DNA of 64,000 nucleotides from NCBI GenBank assembly GCA_029204225.1, contig MU832126.1:21954-85953 (forward strand), written 5' to 3'. The notes below the pieces were generated by a model. The model searched no databases. It was given only the letters and a program-made list of their open reading frames with translations, and was not told where the DNA came from. A program made the translations under genes and the position numbers. Origin of the DNA: Diphasiastrum complanatum. Lineage: Eukaryota; Streptophyta; Lycopodiopsida; Lycopodiales; Lycopodiaceae. Of the stretch, positions 36,101 to 47,662 are shown in pieces (within the stretch, counting starts at the first letter, position 1; each line of letters opens with the position of its first letter).

Positions 36101-39100
36101 TTTTTTTAATCATACACCATCACTTGCTGATCAGGCCCATGATCTTGCTGCTACTATTTCATCTCAGGGTGCTCCAGATCCTATATCCGTTGCTGCAAAT
36201 GTTGTTCCTACTTGATGTTGCTTTATCCATAGGGCTCAAGAGATTCAAGGATTTCTCCTAACCTTTCTGGTTCAAGGATGGATTCTATCCTTTCTTGATG
36301 ATAATTGTAGGCAATGTTTTTTGGTGTGGGATTGTTATGGACATCCTGTCCAAATTGAGCTACTATTGCTGCCCTTTTATTCATATGCTGGCCATGAGCC
36401 CTTTTTATTCAGGTACAAGTCCAAGGGATCTTTTTTATTCATTTTCATTTTATGTTGGCCAAAGGACCACAAACTGTTACCCTCTGGAAAAGCACACAAT
36501 TCTCCTTTTGTTTGAGTATTTCAACATTTGACTAAGTTAGAAGTTGCCATATAAGGACACTGGCGAAGTATAAATAGGTGCTCCATTTAGTATTGAGGTA
36601 TTTTGGAGATCTTTGTAGGAACTCTATTCTATTCCTTGAAGGGGTGAAGCTGTTGATCATTTGAAGGAAAACACTATTGCTGCCTCATTTATGGTCTTTT
36701 ATGGTTCATTGGTATCAAAGTCTATGATTATGTTCATAACTAATTCAAATGCATCCCGCGAATACTTATGCTATATTGCTCTCATTTGTTACATATTGAT
36801 GCCTTCATTTGGCAATCTTGCTCCATTTGTATGGCGTGATCTGCAGTCAGTAGTTTTGCTTATGTATCGGTTACTTTTACAATTTTACTAGCAATGCATT
36901 TGTGTGTGGTGCTCTCGTGTTCTCGTTTCAATAATCATTCATTTTTGTAATTGTAGTGTTGCATCATGATCTCCATTTATGGTTTTGTTGTATTGCTCTT
37001 TTTCCATGGGTGGAGGGGATGCAGGCTCTCACATGTAGTTGCTCAAGTCCCAGGTCCATGTCATTGGACATTAGACTTCGTGGATTAGGCCAAGGAACTA
37101 CCATTTATGAACACGAGTTGTAACAAAAACATTTTTGTGGCCATTTGCACAAAAGTTTGCATTGAACCCCTGTGCAATTATTGGGCCATAAGTAAATCAA
37201 AGCATAATAAGTTCTGGTTCCTATCAATTTGGTATGAAAGCTAGCACATTTTGCAATTGTCCCTTGGAAAGCTTGCAGTGGATTGCTGGGTAGAGCTGAT
37301 CAAAGAATTTTCATTAGGGTCCAAATACTTACTTTTAGCTCGACATAGGCAAATGTATCACACATATGTACTAAGGGACATGAAGACAAAACCAAGAAAT
37401 TGGGAAGTCATATGAAAAGGATCAACATACGAAGGAAGTTCTACATCAAGTAATGAAACATCAAGATCAGATGATTGTGGATTCCACATCAAAATTGAAG
37501 ATCTTCATTGCATGTGCACTGAGTTGAAACGGATCACGATCCGCTGCAAAAACGTTCCAGATTGTGCAATCCGGAACACTGGCGATCTGAGACCAGAAAC
37601 GTGGTCCCGGATCGCAAAAAAAATTCAAATTTTTTTATGTGGACACTGAACTTTCTCAATATTTTTCATTTTTCTTAAAATTTCACGTAGTTTCAAGTAG
37701 AAAACAGTCCTAAACATTAACAATGTACAACAGCTCTGAATCAATAAGTGATGTATTCGTTAAAACTTAAGACACATAAGAATTTAGATCCCCTAATGAG
37801 AAATCTCGGATCACGTTCCGGAACATGATCCGGAATGCGTTCTGAAACGTGGCCTGCATCTTTGCATGTGTATCATGGAGGATATAAATGCATACTTATG
37901 CTATTCACAGTTTTTGTTATTAACAATGTACAAATCAAGGGCAAGTACTAGAGTTAATGTTCACATTGTTACCCTTAATGTTGTTGTCTAGGATTAATTC
38001 AGATTATTGCCTGCGTGATGATACTGGGTGCCCTTACCTATAGTTAGTAAACTCAAGTTAGACTTTAGGTAGACTCAAGTTCGAGATTCTAGTGCTGCTT
38101 TGGAGCACAAGTTTTGCTATAGATAGGTATTGGGTGCTTTTACTAGATTTTGAAACATCTTGTAGGAAATTACTTTAAAGCTGCTCTTGTATTATTGGCA
38201 TAGAGACTTGGTGCCAAAGTCTATAAGTATGTAGTGCACCCTAGTCCATTGATATGGGGCATAGTTGTAGTTTATGTCATCACTTTTGTTCTCTCCCATA
38301 CATTTGGCTATTGTTTAATGACAATAGGAAATTGGACTCTTATCTTTGTTACTTATATGAGCAAGTTGGTTTTCCAACAGTTGTAGTGAAAGTCGGAATG
38401 AAAGAATGTCTTCAAACCATGCATAATTAGGTATGTATTTATCAGCCTAAACCTGAGATAACCCTGAAGTTTGCCTGAGAACTGGTACTTTTCTTATTGT
38501 TTGCTATTTTTCAATTTAGACTGGAAGTTCTAGTCCTGTGACCAAAGTCTGCTACTTGCAGGGAAGAGGGCCTGAAATTAGTGCAAGAAAGTGGTGCAGA
38601 TGATGTCTTGATATCTGTTTTGTCCTCCTGTCACGATGGTATGGCACATCTGCTGTAAAGAAGCTGGAATTATGCTGTCTATTTATTAGTCCATGCAAGC
38701 ATTTCTGCTACAGAATGATATACACATAAGAGTTATGAAAACCCCTCTCAGCATTGGCTCCCCCGGCAGTTCCGTTTGGGCATCTGTTTTGGGCTCAATG
38801 TTTGAATGCATGGCTGAAGGTTTTTGATGTTTTAAAAGAACCTTGACACGATTTTAGTAATTCTATCAATGCTAAGAATAGCTGGTGCCTGCACGCTATT
38901 TTAGAATTCCTATCAATGCTAAGAATAGCTGGTGCCTGCACGCTTTTGCTGTGAAAATAGTCAACGTGTGTATATTTTGCACTTGAACCTTATTGAGAGC
39001 ATGAAGATGTCAAACCTACAAGACTCTTGACTAGTCATGTAAAAGCAGTTCATTTCTGTTGTCCCTTTCAAGCAACTATAAAGGCAAAATTATAGTCTGT

Positions 39101-40828
39101 CCAAGGCAATTTTGTCACTTACCTTCTTAATGCTGATAAGCCATTAAGGACTGGCTGAAACATCAAAGCAGCATCCAAAGATAAAACATGAAATCAAGAT
39201 TGCAGTGTTTCAAGCCGAGAAACAAAATCTAATGAAGGGGCCGTTGACAGGTGATCTGGGATCTGTGGACAGGTCAGTCACAATGCAAAACAAGTTGAGC
39301 CTCCCCCCTTGCCATGTCGCCATTGAATATGAAGAAGCCGAATCCATCTGCAGTGCCTTCCCCTCCTGCATCCACAAATTGCACGGGTACAACACTGAAT
39401 CACAGATCATGATTTTGCAATCCCTGCCTCAAGGTGGGGGTTGCTGATCATGCCATTCATGATTTTTGCGTAGTAACGGGGTTAATGGAGACAGGTTTTT
39501 TAGGGAAGGAGGCCTCCCCAAATTCTGGATCACCCTGCTTGGGCACTTCCCATGACTCATGTAACGTGACTGATATTTGGATCATCATTCCCAGCTGGGG
39601 TCAATCTTACTGTTGTTCAGAAGGTCATCAAGTCTTGACACACATTACCTGCATTGGAAAACAAATGCCGAGAAGTTATATCCTCAAACTCTACCCTTTG
39701 ATACATTTCATAACAATTTGGTGGATTATACTCATTTGGAGGGGGCATGCAAGTCTAGCGTCTGACTTCATAATAAGAGAGGCATAAGTATTATATGAAT
39801 TCAATCAGTCAAACCATAAAAGCAAGCTCAGATTAAGATTTTGTATTGGACGTTTAGTTAATCAAACCACGCCACTGATATTAGATATTGAGCTTACTGC
39901 AAGTATTTTTCTGTTGTTTTATCAGTTGCTAATTTTCTTACATAAGTTGTGCAGCACGGGTCCAAGAAGAGGTTGTCGATGCTCTTTGTGCCCTTGCAGC
40001 ACATGAGAGCTTACGACCTGTACTAATTGACAAGGTGAAAATGACATTTTTCTGCAGAAAGGCCATCTATTGAGTTCAGTAATTATTGAAGGAGTGACAA
40101 CAATCTCTACAGTCTATTGTGGAATGCTGTATGCTGCAAATCAAATAATTCTTTAGAACTTTCAGATCTAAATTTTTTTGTTACCAACTTGAGCTGATTA
40201 CGTTCACATATTTGCATCAGGGACTAGTCAATAAGCTAGGAAAAAATTTAGGGGCAGCTTCAGCAGAGATTTGTGTTCGGATTTTATTGGCTCTTGGTAT
40301 GCTCTGTGGATCTAGGTAAAACAAAAGCTTATTCTTTAGTAGAGTTGTCTTGTTTGCATGTGCCAGTTTGTTGCTTAGTTGTGCTGATTGTGTGGGACTG
40401 ATAGTGGTAAATGAAAAGGGCCTCTTTCACATTAATGTCAGTTCAAAATGGATAAGCAGATGATTGTCCACTAGATTCACGTTTTCTCATCTAATGGAAT
40501 GAATGGATGGTTTCATTGATATGCCTTCAGTCCCAATGCACAATATGAGCTAGCTCAAACAGATGGTGCCATTGCAAAATTACTTAAGCTGACGAAGTAA
40601 GTTGCCCTAGTTGGCGTACAGTTTTATTTCATCCTTTTGTGATACTTATTTTCACTAGTTAACTGTACTCACCATTGACAACAGTTCTCTTGATTTTTTG
40701 GTGGATGCAGGTCTAATGACCATGACATACAGGGCATTTCAGTTGATTTGTTGAGATCCTTTTGTTTGAATGAAAGAACATGTCCTCTGATTGATCAAAT
40801 TACAAAAGATGTTTCAGAGTCAAGTTAA
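29476..40828 (+). CDS. Armadillo/HEAT-repeat protein, 3' part of a spliced gene
   Basis: Nine exons join in phase: 29476-29522, 29784-29867, 30306-30356, 34483-34580, 38562-38638, 39955-40034, 40221-40315, 40531-40596 and 40711-40828, where TAA ends the frame. All introns are GT-AG. About 238 residues of hydrophobic helix pairs are typical of ARM repeats: EKVLMRAAAALLMLSNLPEA, VPRLVMLLNKCQSIHVRVAG, QINAAAALSVLVQREEGLKL, VVDALCALAAHESLRPVLID and ICVRILLALGMLCGSSPNAQ. Such solenoids are protein-binding scaffolds. I cannot name the family; TTC12- or UNC45-like proteins are possible because ARM repeats form their carboxyl halves. Exon 3 could start earlier (30278), but only 30306 keeps phase, with a weak acceptor. 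The 5' exons are unplaced, as the first exon needs one base from upstream. Introns 3 (4.1 kb) and 4 (4.0 kb) are the longest, and intron 3 contains LINE copies. Confidence 0.8.
29570..29739. repeat. 85-bp tandem duplication in ARM-gene intron 1
   Basis: Two near-identical 85-bp units start GATCATTGTGCACTT (29570) and GATCATTATGCACTT (29655). A third begins at 29740. They differ at only a few bases, so the duplication is recent. Confidence 0.9.
30862..30932 (-). repeat. (GA)n, CT tail of LINE copy C
   Basis: A 71-bp perfect tract. On the minus strand it follows the LINE trailer GACATTAATAAAG. It lies in ARM-gene intron 3. Confidence 0.95.
30933..32391 (-). mobile_element. LINE copy C: 5'-truncated ORF2 carboxyl half
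   Basis: It starts at 32391, abutting the CT tail of copy D, with ERFCFRKSIRDATSKCRLFD of the ORF2 region after RT. The carboxyl cysteine-rich domain (31832-31446) reads GPELRVSSHQLEIEIGRFQG, then ICQLCSLIAVETEEHFIFICPVY, a CX2C...HX4C finger typical of LINE ORF2. The acidic/basic tail DSDDDVDDED...HRDQRQ corresponds to copy A. The 3' hairpin is lost through a roughly 20-bp deletion next to CATG at 30951, but the trailer and CT tail remain. Several frame breaks are present. Confidence 0.85.
32392..32453 (-). repeat. (GA)n-(GAA)n, CT tail of LINE copy D
   Basis: GA repeats (32392-32431) followed by AAG repeats. On the minus strand the order is trailer, (CTT)n, (CT)n, as in copy B. Copy C begins directly at its far end. 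Confidence 0.92.
32454..33080 (-). mobile_element. LINE copy D: ORF1 fragment joined to the 3' terminus
   Basis: From the 5' side (33080): the RRM-like ORF1 domain (ALNVHVRGV near 33035), then IYLDKDLTFIQVQEREKVEQ (about 32820) and IYRDGIIRFVDLKPI, ending in an acidic stretch DDLEFELESELE near 32640. Only about 190 bp later come the hairpin (32487-32474; ATGCC, TAAG, GGCAT), the trailer and the tail. ORF2 is absent, so this is an ORF1-plus-3'-UTR derivative comparable in layout to mammalian half-L1 elements. Frameshifts occur between 33000 and 32830. Confidence 0.78.
33081..33123 (-). repeat. (GA)n, CT tail of LINE copy E
   Basis: A 43-bp perfect tract at the 3' end of copy E. Copy D starts at its far side. 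Confidence 0.95.
33124..33905 (-). mobile_element. LINE copy E: RT finger/palm fragment with 3' terminus
   Basis: Minus strand from about 33905: RRERVYCCFVDFRKTFDSVP (RT motif with the first catalytic Asp), then FSTNIVLAVIALYERVWSGF, GVKQGCSL and PTLFGLYIDELEEVI. The YADD motif and the rest of ORF2 are missing; sequence jumps to a short 3' region. It ends with hairpin 33155-33142 (ATGCC, TTTT, GGCAT), a trailer diverged to AACATTAATAAAG, and (CT)n. 5' border approximate. Confidence 0.8.
34581..38561 (+). other. ARM-gene intron 4, contents unassigned
   Basis: A 4-kb intron. Open stretches around 35466-36520 (for example FLDDNCRQCFLVWDCYGHPV) look like decayed coding sequence, perhaps of a retroelement, but I recognise no motif. 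Clusters of short palindromes around CCGGATC/GGATCACG occur at 37525-37620 and 37806-37855. Confidence 0.5.
38863..38944. repeat. 47-bp tandem duplication in ARM-gene intron 5
   Basis: CTATCAATGCTAAGAATAG and the following GCTGGTGCCTGCACGCT occur twice, at 38863 and 38910, without mismatch over 35 bp. It is a recent local duplication. Confidence 0.9.
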
Positions 40829-43800
40829 TCTGTCACAAGTTGCCGATTTCTCTTTTGATGAAGAGGGCTGTACTTATTGTATACTCAATGCATTCCTACT
40901 TCAAGGCATCTCAGCAGATGTTTGCATTATTATACACCATAATACTAAGATGATCCTCTAATGCAGGATTATCTTGGGTTGATAAAATCTGCAGAAGCAT
41001 ACACCATAAATTGTGGATTGAAGTCATCAAATTCCACACAGTTAATTGTTAGCATGACAAAACAATGATTAGCGTTGGTAATCTGTCTCTTTGGTGCTAC
41101 ATGTTCAAAGTGGCCATGTATCAAAGTCAGCAAGCTAACTTTAGGTTAGTCATGTAGTCTGCTCTTTAGATTTCTCCCCAGGTTCATGCTTGATAAAAGA
41201 TCCTTGGGCTGATTAGTAAAGTAAATGAGCACATTTTTCATTAGCATGAAATATTGATGCATCTGGGAAGGCAATGCATACATTTTGTAAGAGCTGCTGA
41301 CAAACCTTACAGTAAGGTTTTTTCACAACAAGCTTGAATGCTTTAACTTTGTAACTCCAAACTTATCCAGTAGTTGTTAGATATTTGCTACACGAATGCT
41401 GCTTGTTGGCATGTCTTACTTTTATCCTAAAGATAAAGTCTTAAAAAAAGAGAGAATATTTGATACTGTGGACTGGGAAGACTTTCTAAGAAACTAGTCT
41501 CAATTGCACGTCCTTTTTTTAAAGCAAGAGCTTTGACAATATATCTATTTGACTCTGGCCAATGGTAATCACATTATAATAAAAGATGTTGCATGGCAAT
41601 CTCACATGTTTCTTGTAATCCTAAATTGATGTAGTTAAGCAAAGTTGATGAGTATGAAGTGATCTAAAAATATTAAAGTGCCAATGTAGTGGTTCTTTCA
41701 TTAGGAATTGTTTCTTATCAAGACTTGTTTTGTGCTACAAAGTCATATAATTCTATATTCGATTGAGCTACTAAATTGATGCAAATAGGGTAAACAAAGC
41801 TCATGGCCTCCGAAATTGCAACTTTTGCGTCTCTTGAGTGAGGGGCTCTACTAATATAGTTGTTTGATTCTTATCATCCTTTGACTTTTGTCCTAATGCT
41901 TTGTGAATAGATTCAAGCACAAACATATTAGCACAACCACCATGACATATCACAAGTATGGGCAACCAATTAAAGGATCACATAGCAATCTCCAACTAAG
42001 GTCATTGTTAATCAAATCAATGAGTTGAGCATGACTTACATTGTAGGTTTTCCTCTCAAAGGAATCATTGAATCAGTTGCAACTTGGCATAAATCCAAAT
42101 CCCAAGAGGGTTTATGCCCTACAATTTGCCATCAACAATGTAGCCATAGCTTACTTTGCTAAAGACGATATTAATACCAAAGGCTATGCCTGTAGTGAAC
42201 AAAGAAAAGTTCCTTGAATAGTTTTTATATTAGAGTTAGGATTAGGACTATATTGATATGATTCATTGCTATGATTCTCATGTCAAAGAGTGTAACATAT
42301 TTAAGGGTGGTCATGCAGGTCTCCATGGGCATAGCCTTAGCAGTTTCAAGGGTCCATCAAGGCATGGCCTTAGAGGTCGGGAGGCAGGGTCCTGAATGTC
42401 CTAGTTCTATTCGAAAATAATATTTAAGCCCTTGGCTATGCATAACTCACCTCATTTGCTTTAAACACGATTTTTTGTTGCTCGTGCGATTTGACACTAA
42501 GCTATCACAAATTTCATTATTTTTAGTATATTGATCAATCTATAAACTTAAAGGTTGATTTCCTTACGTTTGATTTATTTTGAAATTCAATATTCTAATT
42601 TAAGAGCTAAGTAGACTTTATTTGTTATGCTTAGCATAGTTAATTTTGTTTTTAGTTACAATAAAGGTTTTTAGAAATCTTTTGAATGCCTAAAGCATAG
42701 CAAAGAAAAGCTTTGCTATGCTTGGCATAGCAAAGGATGTTTTTCCAAGACATATAGCCTTGTAATGCCCTGTTAGGATTTAAAATTTCCTTTTTTAAAT
42801 AAGAAAACTTATGATTTTTTTAAGGTTTTTTTAAATTAAAAAACACGAAATTATGCCCGAGTTTTGAGAGATTATTGCTTATGTTTGTGTTTTCGAACAT
42901 TGACCAATTATTTTTTATGATATTTTCATCAAGAAATATTGTTTGTGCAAGAATGTTGCTTTTGGAAAAGGCCAAGAAATTAAAGCAATTATCTCGTCAT
43001 AATAAGGGAAGATTACAATTAAGTATTCTAGAAAAAATAATGAAGTAAAGATGAAAGTTACTAGAAGATTTATGTACTACTTCATGAAGGGATTAAGTAA
43101 CAGCCGCTTCACAAAGTCGTTTATTTGGGTCACAAAAAATACTGAAAAGTCTGTGTAGTAGTTCAAAAATGAGGCTAGAGTCCTTATTAATTAGCTTGGC
43201 AATGAGGACAAAGAGAGATTATGCAAAGTATTAATAAAGAGTTTGATAAGACCACATCTTTTTATATGTTGGATGATTCTATGATGAAGATCCGGCTATG
43301 CAAGGATGATGCCGTGAAAATTTATTTTGATAAAGCTCTTGTGACCCTAGTAAGTCCTTTGAAGTCCTTTTAATCATATTTTACAAATTTTTGTGCTATG
43401 CAAGGCATTTTTAGATTGATAATATTTCTTATATTTGGTGTTCTAGATGACTGTGCAGCATAGATAAATGATTAATAGTCCATGTTTTCCAAATATTTCT
43501 AGACTCCAAAAAGAAAGCAAAGTGCACCCACCTATGAGGAGAAAGCTCCAGAACATCCTTCTTCATCGCCATACCTATTTTGTAAAGGATGCATTTGTTT
43601 GTACAATTATATTATATGCATTTCATTCAAAGATAATATTATTGTTTTTTTTGTAGTCTTAGATGTTTTCTCATTGATAGTGCTAAGTGCTTATGTTGTA
43701 ACGGGTCATCTATCTTGCACAATGGAAGATATATCTCCTATTATCGAACCGATCAAGTGTCATAGTTCTTAAGGGAGTATGAATTGAGTATTTCTAAAAA

Positions 43801-44470
43801 TGAACCAAGCACTTTTTTATTGTCTATATTCTCAACTAGCCACTATATATTGGACGATTTGAAGAATTTTATGCATTTAACAAGGCACAACACTATCAAT
43901 CTAAAAAACAATTGGAGTGCGACATTTTTCAACCTTCAATTATTTCAAATTTTGATAAGTTTGAAGATGACGATCTACTATTGAATGTCAATGTGCTATA
44001 TCCAGATCTATGGGAATTATAGTGGAAGGTCAAATATGTAGAATAATATTAGAATATGGATTGTAATATATGAGATTGACACAATAATGGTATAGGAAAT
44101 TTTTGACATACATAGTGTTGGTACTTGGCAACTTCATTGCCAATGTTTTGACAACAATATAGACACTCTACATGAAAGGAACAGTTGTCAGCTTAATCAC
44201 TGATTTTTTGAGCAACACTATACATTGTAAAAAGACTAAAAGTGATGCAATAGTTTATGATGGAAGTTTTTAACAATCAAACTTGCAAGATTTGAAAATC
44301 AAATTGCAGGTCAATACACAAAAGCTAAGCTTATGATCTACTGGAAAGACACTTCATTACCTCTTGAACCTTCTTACTTGCCCTTCGCCTTTGCATTTTT
44401 TTGTTTGCAAACTTTCTCATTTTCTTTGCATATATATATAATACAAGGACTATTTAAAAGAATTGTTTTA
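40829..44470. other. AT-rich intergenic region, no gene recognised
   Basis: Begins with the 3' UTR of the ARM gene. I found no conserved domain on either strand. Short open frames (43241-43350, 43468-43656, 43784-43984) lack motifs and may be decayed transposon. A 13-bp perfect hairpin is at 42693-42723. Confidence 0.5.
42693..42723. repeat. Perfect 13-bp hairpin
   Basis: AAGCATAGCAAAG, loop AAAAG, CTTTGCTATGCTT. A further partial copy, GCATAGCAAAGG, follows at about 42725. It could be a miniature-transposon terminal repeat or a small RNA hairpin; nothing in the sequence decides. Confidence 0.8.
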
Positions 44471-44474
44471 GCCC

Positions 44475-47400
44475 TTAAATAAGATTAACAAAGGTGAGAA
44501 TGTAGTGCTGAACCATTAGTACTTGCACTTTTTCCAAATCCAAATATATATTATTTTTCTCATTGTAATGAAATTGAGTAACCGCAACTTTTTTTCCATC
44601 GCGAATTGGCATTGTGTCCATGACGTGCTTGTATCCTCCAAGGGTAGACAAGATTGCAAGTTTGGATATTCTTTTTGCCTTATCATTCTTATTGTATCCT
44701 GGGAACGTGAAGTTAATATGGTTCTTGTCATTTTTTTTTGTTATAGTACTCAGCGCTCTATATGATCTTCGACTAAGTCCAACTTTGTCTATCACGTGCA
44801 ACAATGAGTCTGCGTCAATGGCTGGCTTAAAATCCTGCATCAAATTCTCAGGTATGGTCCTTCACTTCTAAATTTCAAATTCCCAAGGTGCTTCTTGGAG
44901 GTGTAGAGGAGCACCTTATCACCTTTATGTAAATCTTTATTGCGTAGGTGTCGATCATGCCAGGCTTTTCGGCGTCATTTGTTAACAAGTTGTGCGTGAT
45001 AAGAGATGAGTCGAGTCTCGTACAATTGAGCTAACGTAAATAGCCTGTTTTGAACCTCTTGTTCAATTGCAACTTTCTCACATAGGTCAGTGGAGAAGGT
45101 TTGCATGACTCGCAAAGAAGGTACTAAAAATTCAATAGGCATTACTACCTCTTGACCATAAACGAGATGGCCCCCAGTGACTTTCTTTGGAGTGGTACAA
45201 TATGCCTAGATAGCCGAGAATAGCTTGGTTTCCCAATCTGATATGTTTGTCTCGACTATCTTTGTTAGAATCTTGCAGATTGTCTTGTTAGTGGATTATG
45301 CTTGGCCATTACACTAAGGGTAGTACGGAGTACTTTTTGGATGGACAACAAGGTAATGGCGTAAAAGATTATCAACCACTTCATTTGAGAAGTGTGATCC
45401 TCTATCACTAACAAGCTCGATAGGACAACCAAAACGAGTAATGAAGTCTTCATAAAGAAAATGCGCGACGGTTTTCGCATTGGCGTCCTTTGTTGCTCAA
45501 GCCTCAACCCATTTTGTAGCATAATAAGTAGCAATAAAAATATAATGGGATTGAGTGTTTTGAGCGGTTGGTGGGCTGATGGGCCCGACAAAGCCTATAC
45601 CCCATTTATGGAAAGCTTCGCCTTCTATAATTGGGATAAGCGGTGTGAAATCAACTTTAGCTATCTTTTTCGCTCTTTGGCAAGCATCGCAAGTTTTTAT
45701 AATAGCAAACATATCTTTATACAAGGATGGCCACCATAACCCCGCACGGAGTATGATTTTGGCAGTTGCTTCTGCGGAGAAGTGACCACCACCAATACCT
45801 TCATGTCTCTGAGATAGAATAGGGCGCATCTCAGATTCATAAGTGCATCGATGAATAATTCCATCAGCACCCCTTTCGTATAATTCGCCCATGATAAGTT
45901 GGAAGGGTGCCACTTTTATTAAAAATTTGCGCTTGGCTACTAGATTGAGCCCATCTTTTAGTCTTCCAGTGTAAGGAACTAAGCTATTTTCTCAACCCAA
46001 AGTGGTGTGGCATCTATTTGAAAAAGACATGCATCAAGTAGGCCATCGTTTACTGGTGCATCGGCGTTTTCGGCGTTGGGTAGTCGGGTAAGGTGGTCAG
46101 CCATAAAGTGTTGTGTTCATTTCCTCTTACAACAACACAGAAGGTAAATTCTTCAAGAATTAATAGCCATTGAGCTATTATATCAGTTTTACAAGACTTA
46201 TTAACAATATATGATAGAGCTTGATGGTCTGTATAAAAAGCAAAGGTTTGGCCTAGCAAATAAAGGGCATAGACCATAGCCAGTGCTTCGCATTCCATTG
46301 TGGTATAGTTTACTTCAGCAGGCACCCGTTGTTTGCTCAAGAAACATTTCGAAAAGTCTTTTCCATACTCGCCCAATTGTAATAAGATACCTCCAATGGC
46401 ATACTTACTCGCATCAGTGTGCATGAAATTCTTTGGTATAATCAGGGGAGCGAAGTATTGGCACTTGGTAAGAGCTGTTTTGAGGTCCTCAAAAGCTTTA
46501 ATAAGCTCTTCAGTCCAACCCCAACCAAATAACCGAGCCTTGCCTTATCGGCATAGTCGATTATAAAGATGCGGTAGTAGTTAGTGTGGCCCAAAAAAAT
46601 GTATACTTCTTTCACGGTAGCGGGTAGGGGCATCTCAACTATAACCTTGATTTTTGAAGGATCAGTAAAAATACCATCCTTGGGGATGATATGTCCGAGT
46701 ACGACTACCCATATTTGACACTTTTCAGGATTAAGTGAGATTCCAAACCTTCTATAGCGAATGAAGATCTTTTCGAGAGCTTCGAGGTGTTTATCAGCCG
46801 AATAATGCACACCTAGATCATCAAGATAAATCTCCATGATTCGGTGTAGCAAATCTTGAAACGCCATTTGCATGATGCGTTGAAACGTGGATGGGGCATT
46901 GCACAAGCCAAAAGGCATTACATTGTAGGCATAAATGCCATATTTCATGATGAAGGCCGTTTTGTGCCTATCTTCTAGAGCTATTTGGATCAAGAAATAT
47001 CCATTGAATCCATCTAAGAAACTAAAAGCTTCAGCTCCGGCCATTTCTTCTAGGATTTGCGTAGTTAAAGGCAGAGGGAAATGGTCTTTTTTGGTAACCA
47101 CATTAAGATTTTTGAGATCGATGTAAATATGAAGTTTGTTGTTCTTCTTGGGCACCACAAAAATGGGAGATACCCAATATTTATGTTGTACTTCGTAGAT
47201 GAAGCCAACATCAAGCATCTTCTTAATATCTTTGTCAATTCTTTCTCTATAGATAGGGTTACAACGATTTGGCTTAGCCTGGATAGGCTTAGCATTTTCC
47301 TCTAGGAGAATGGTATGGACCGCAACCTCAGGTGGGACCCCCTTCATTTCAGTGTAGTTCCAAGCAAATACATCTCTGTACTTCCTTTATAATTTCTCCA
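44475..47400 (-). mobile_element. Ty3/gypsy element 3, RT to integrase
   Basis: Read leftward. DVFAWNYTEMKGVPPEV (about 47380) leads into RT (47347-46442) with VVPKKNNKLHIYIDLKNLN, MPFGLCNAPSTFQRIMQ and YLDDLGVH, where YLDD replaces the usual Y/F-I/V-DD. RNase H (46424-46050) has MHTDASKYAIGGIL and FYTDHQALSYIV. The integrase (45913-45265) has HFSAEATAKIILRAGLWWPS, CDACQRAKK, VGPISPP and the SDRGSHFSNEV-type motif in a shifted frame; its third catalytic region reads a stop. An integrase tail (VTGGHLVYGQEVVMPIE; DRHLRNKDLHKGDKVLL) continues to about 44880. It is more divergent from elements 1 and 2 than they are from each other. Confidence 0.87.
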
Positions 47401-47660
47401 AATCAAATAATTGATCTGGCGAAAAGATCTTTTATGGAGTCAACTGTGATAGAATACATGGTCGTAGGCCATATTCTACAATAGAATCCGTAATACATGT
47501 CGTATGATTCTGCAGCTTTTCACAAAGAGAAACCTCATATTTGAGGCCATAGTTCATTAATCCTAAACTCAAAAGGCATGCCAACTATATCAACGACATC
47601 TGAAATATCTTTCTCAAGTTTGAAATTTTGCAAAACCTTGTCCATGGCAGCTGATTGGGT
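47401..47660 (-). pseudogene. Probable gag-protease side remnant of gypsy element 3
   Basis: The minus strand continues in broken frames (LEKDISDVVDIVGMPFEFRI, DSIKDLF) in the position expected for the protease/spacer. No DSG motif or zinc knuckle is seen. Weakly supported. Confidence 0.35.
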
Positions 47661-47662
47661 TA

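Noticed and set aside
39205-39447. An 80-codon frame in ARM-gene intron 5 as a nested gene
   Set aside because: Open on both strands over similar lengths, with no start context or motif, and inside an intron of a phase-consistent gene.
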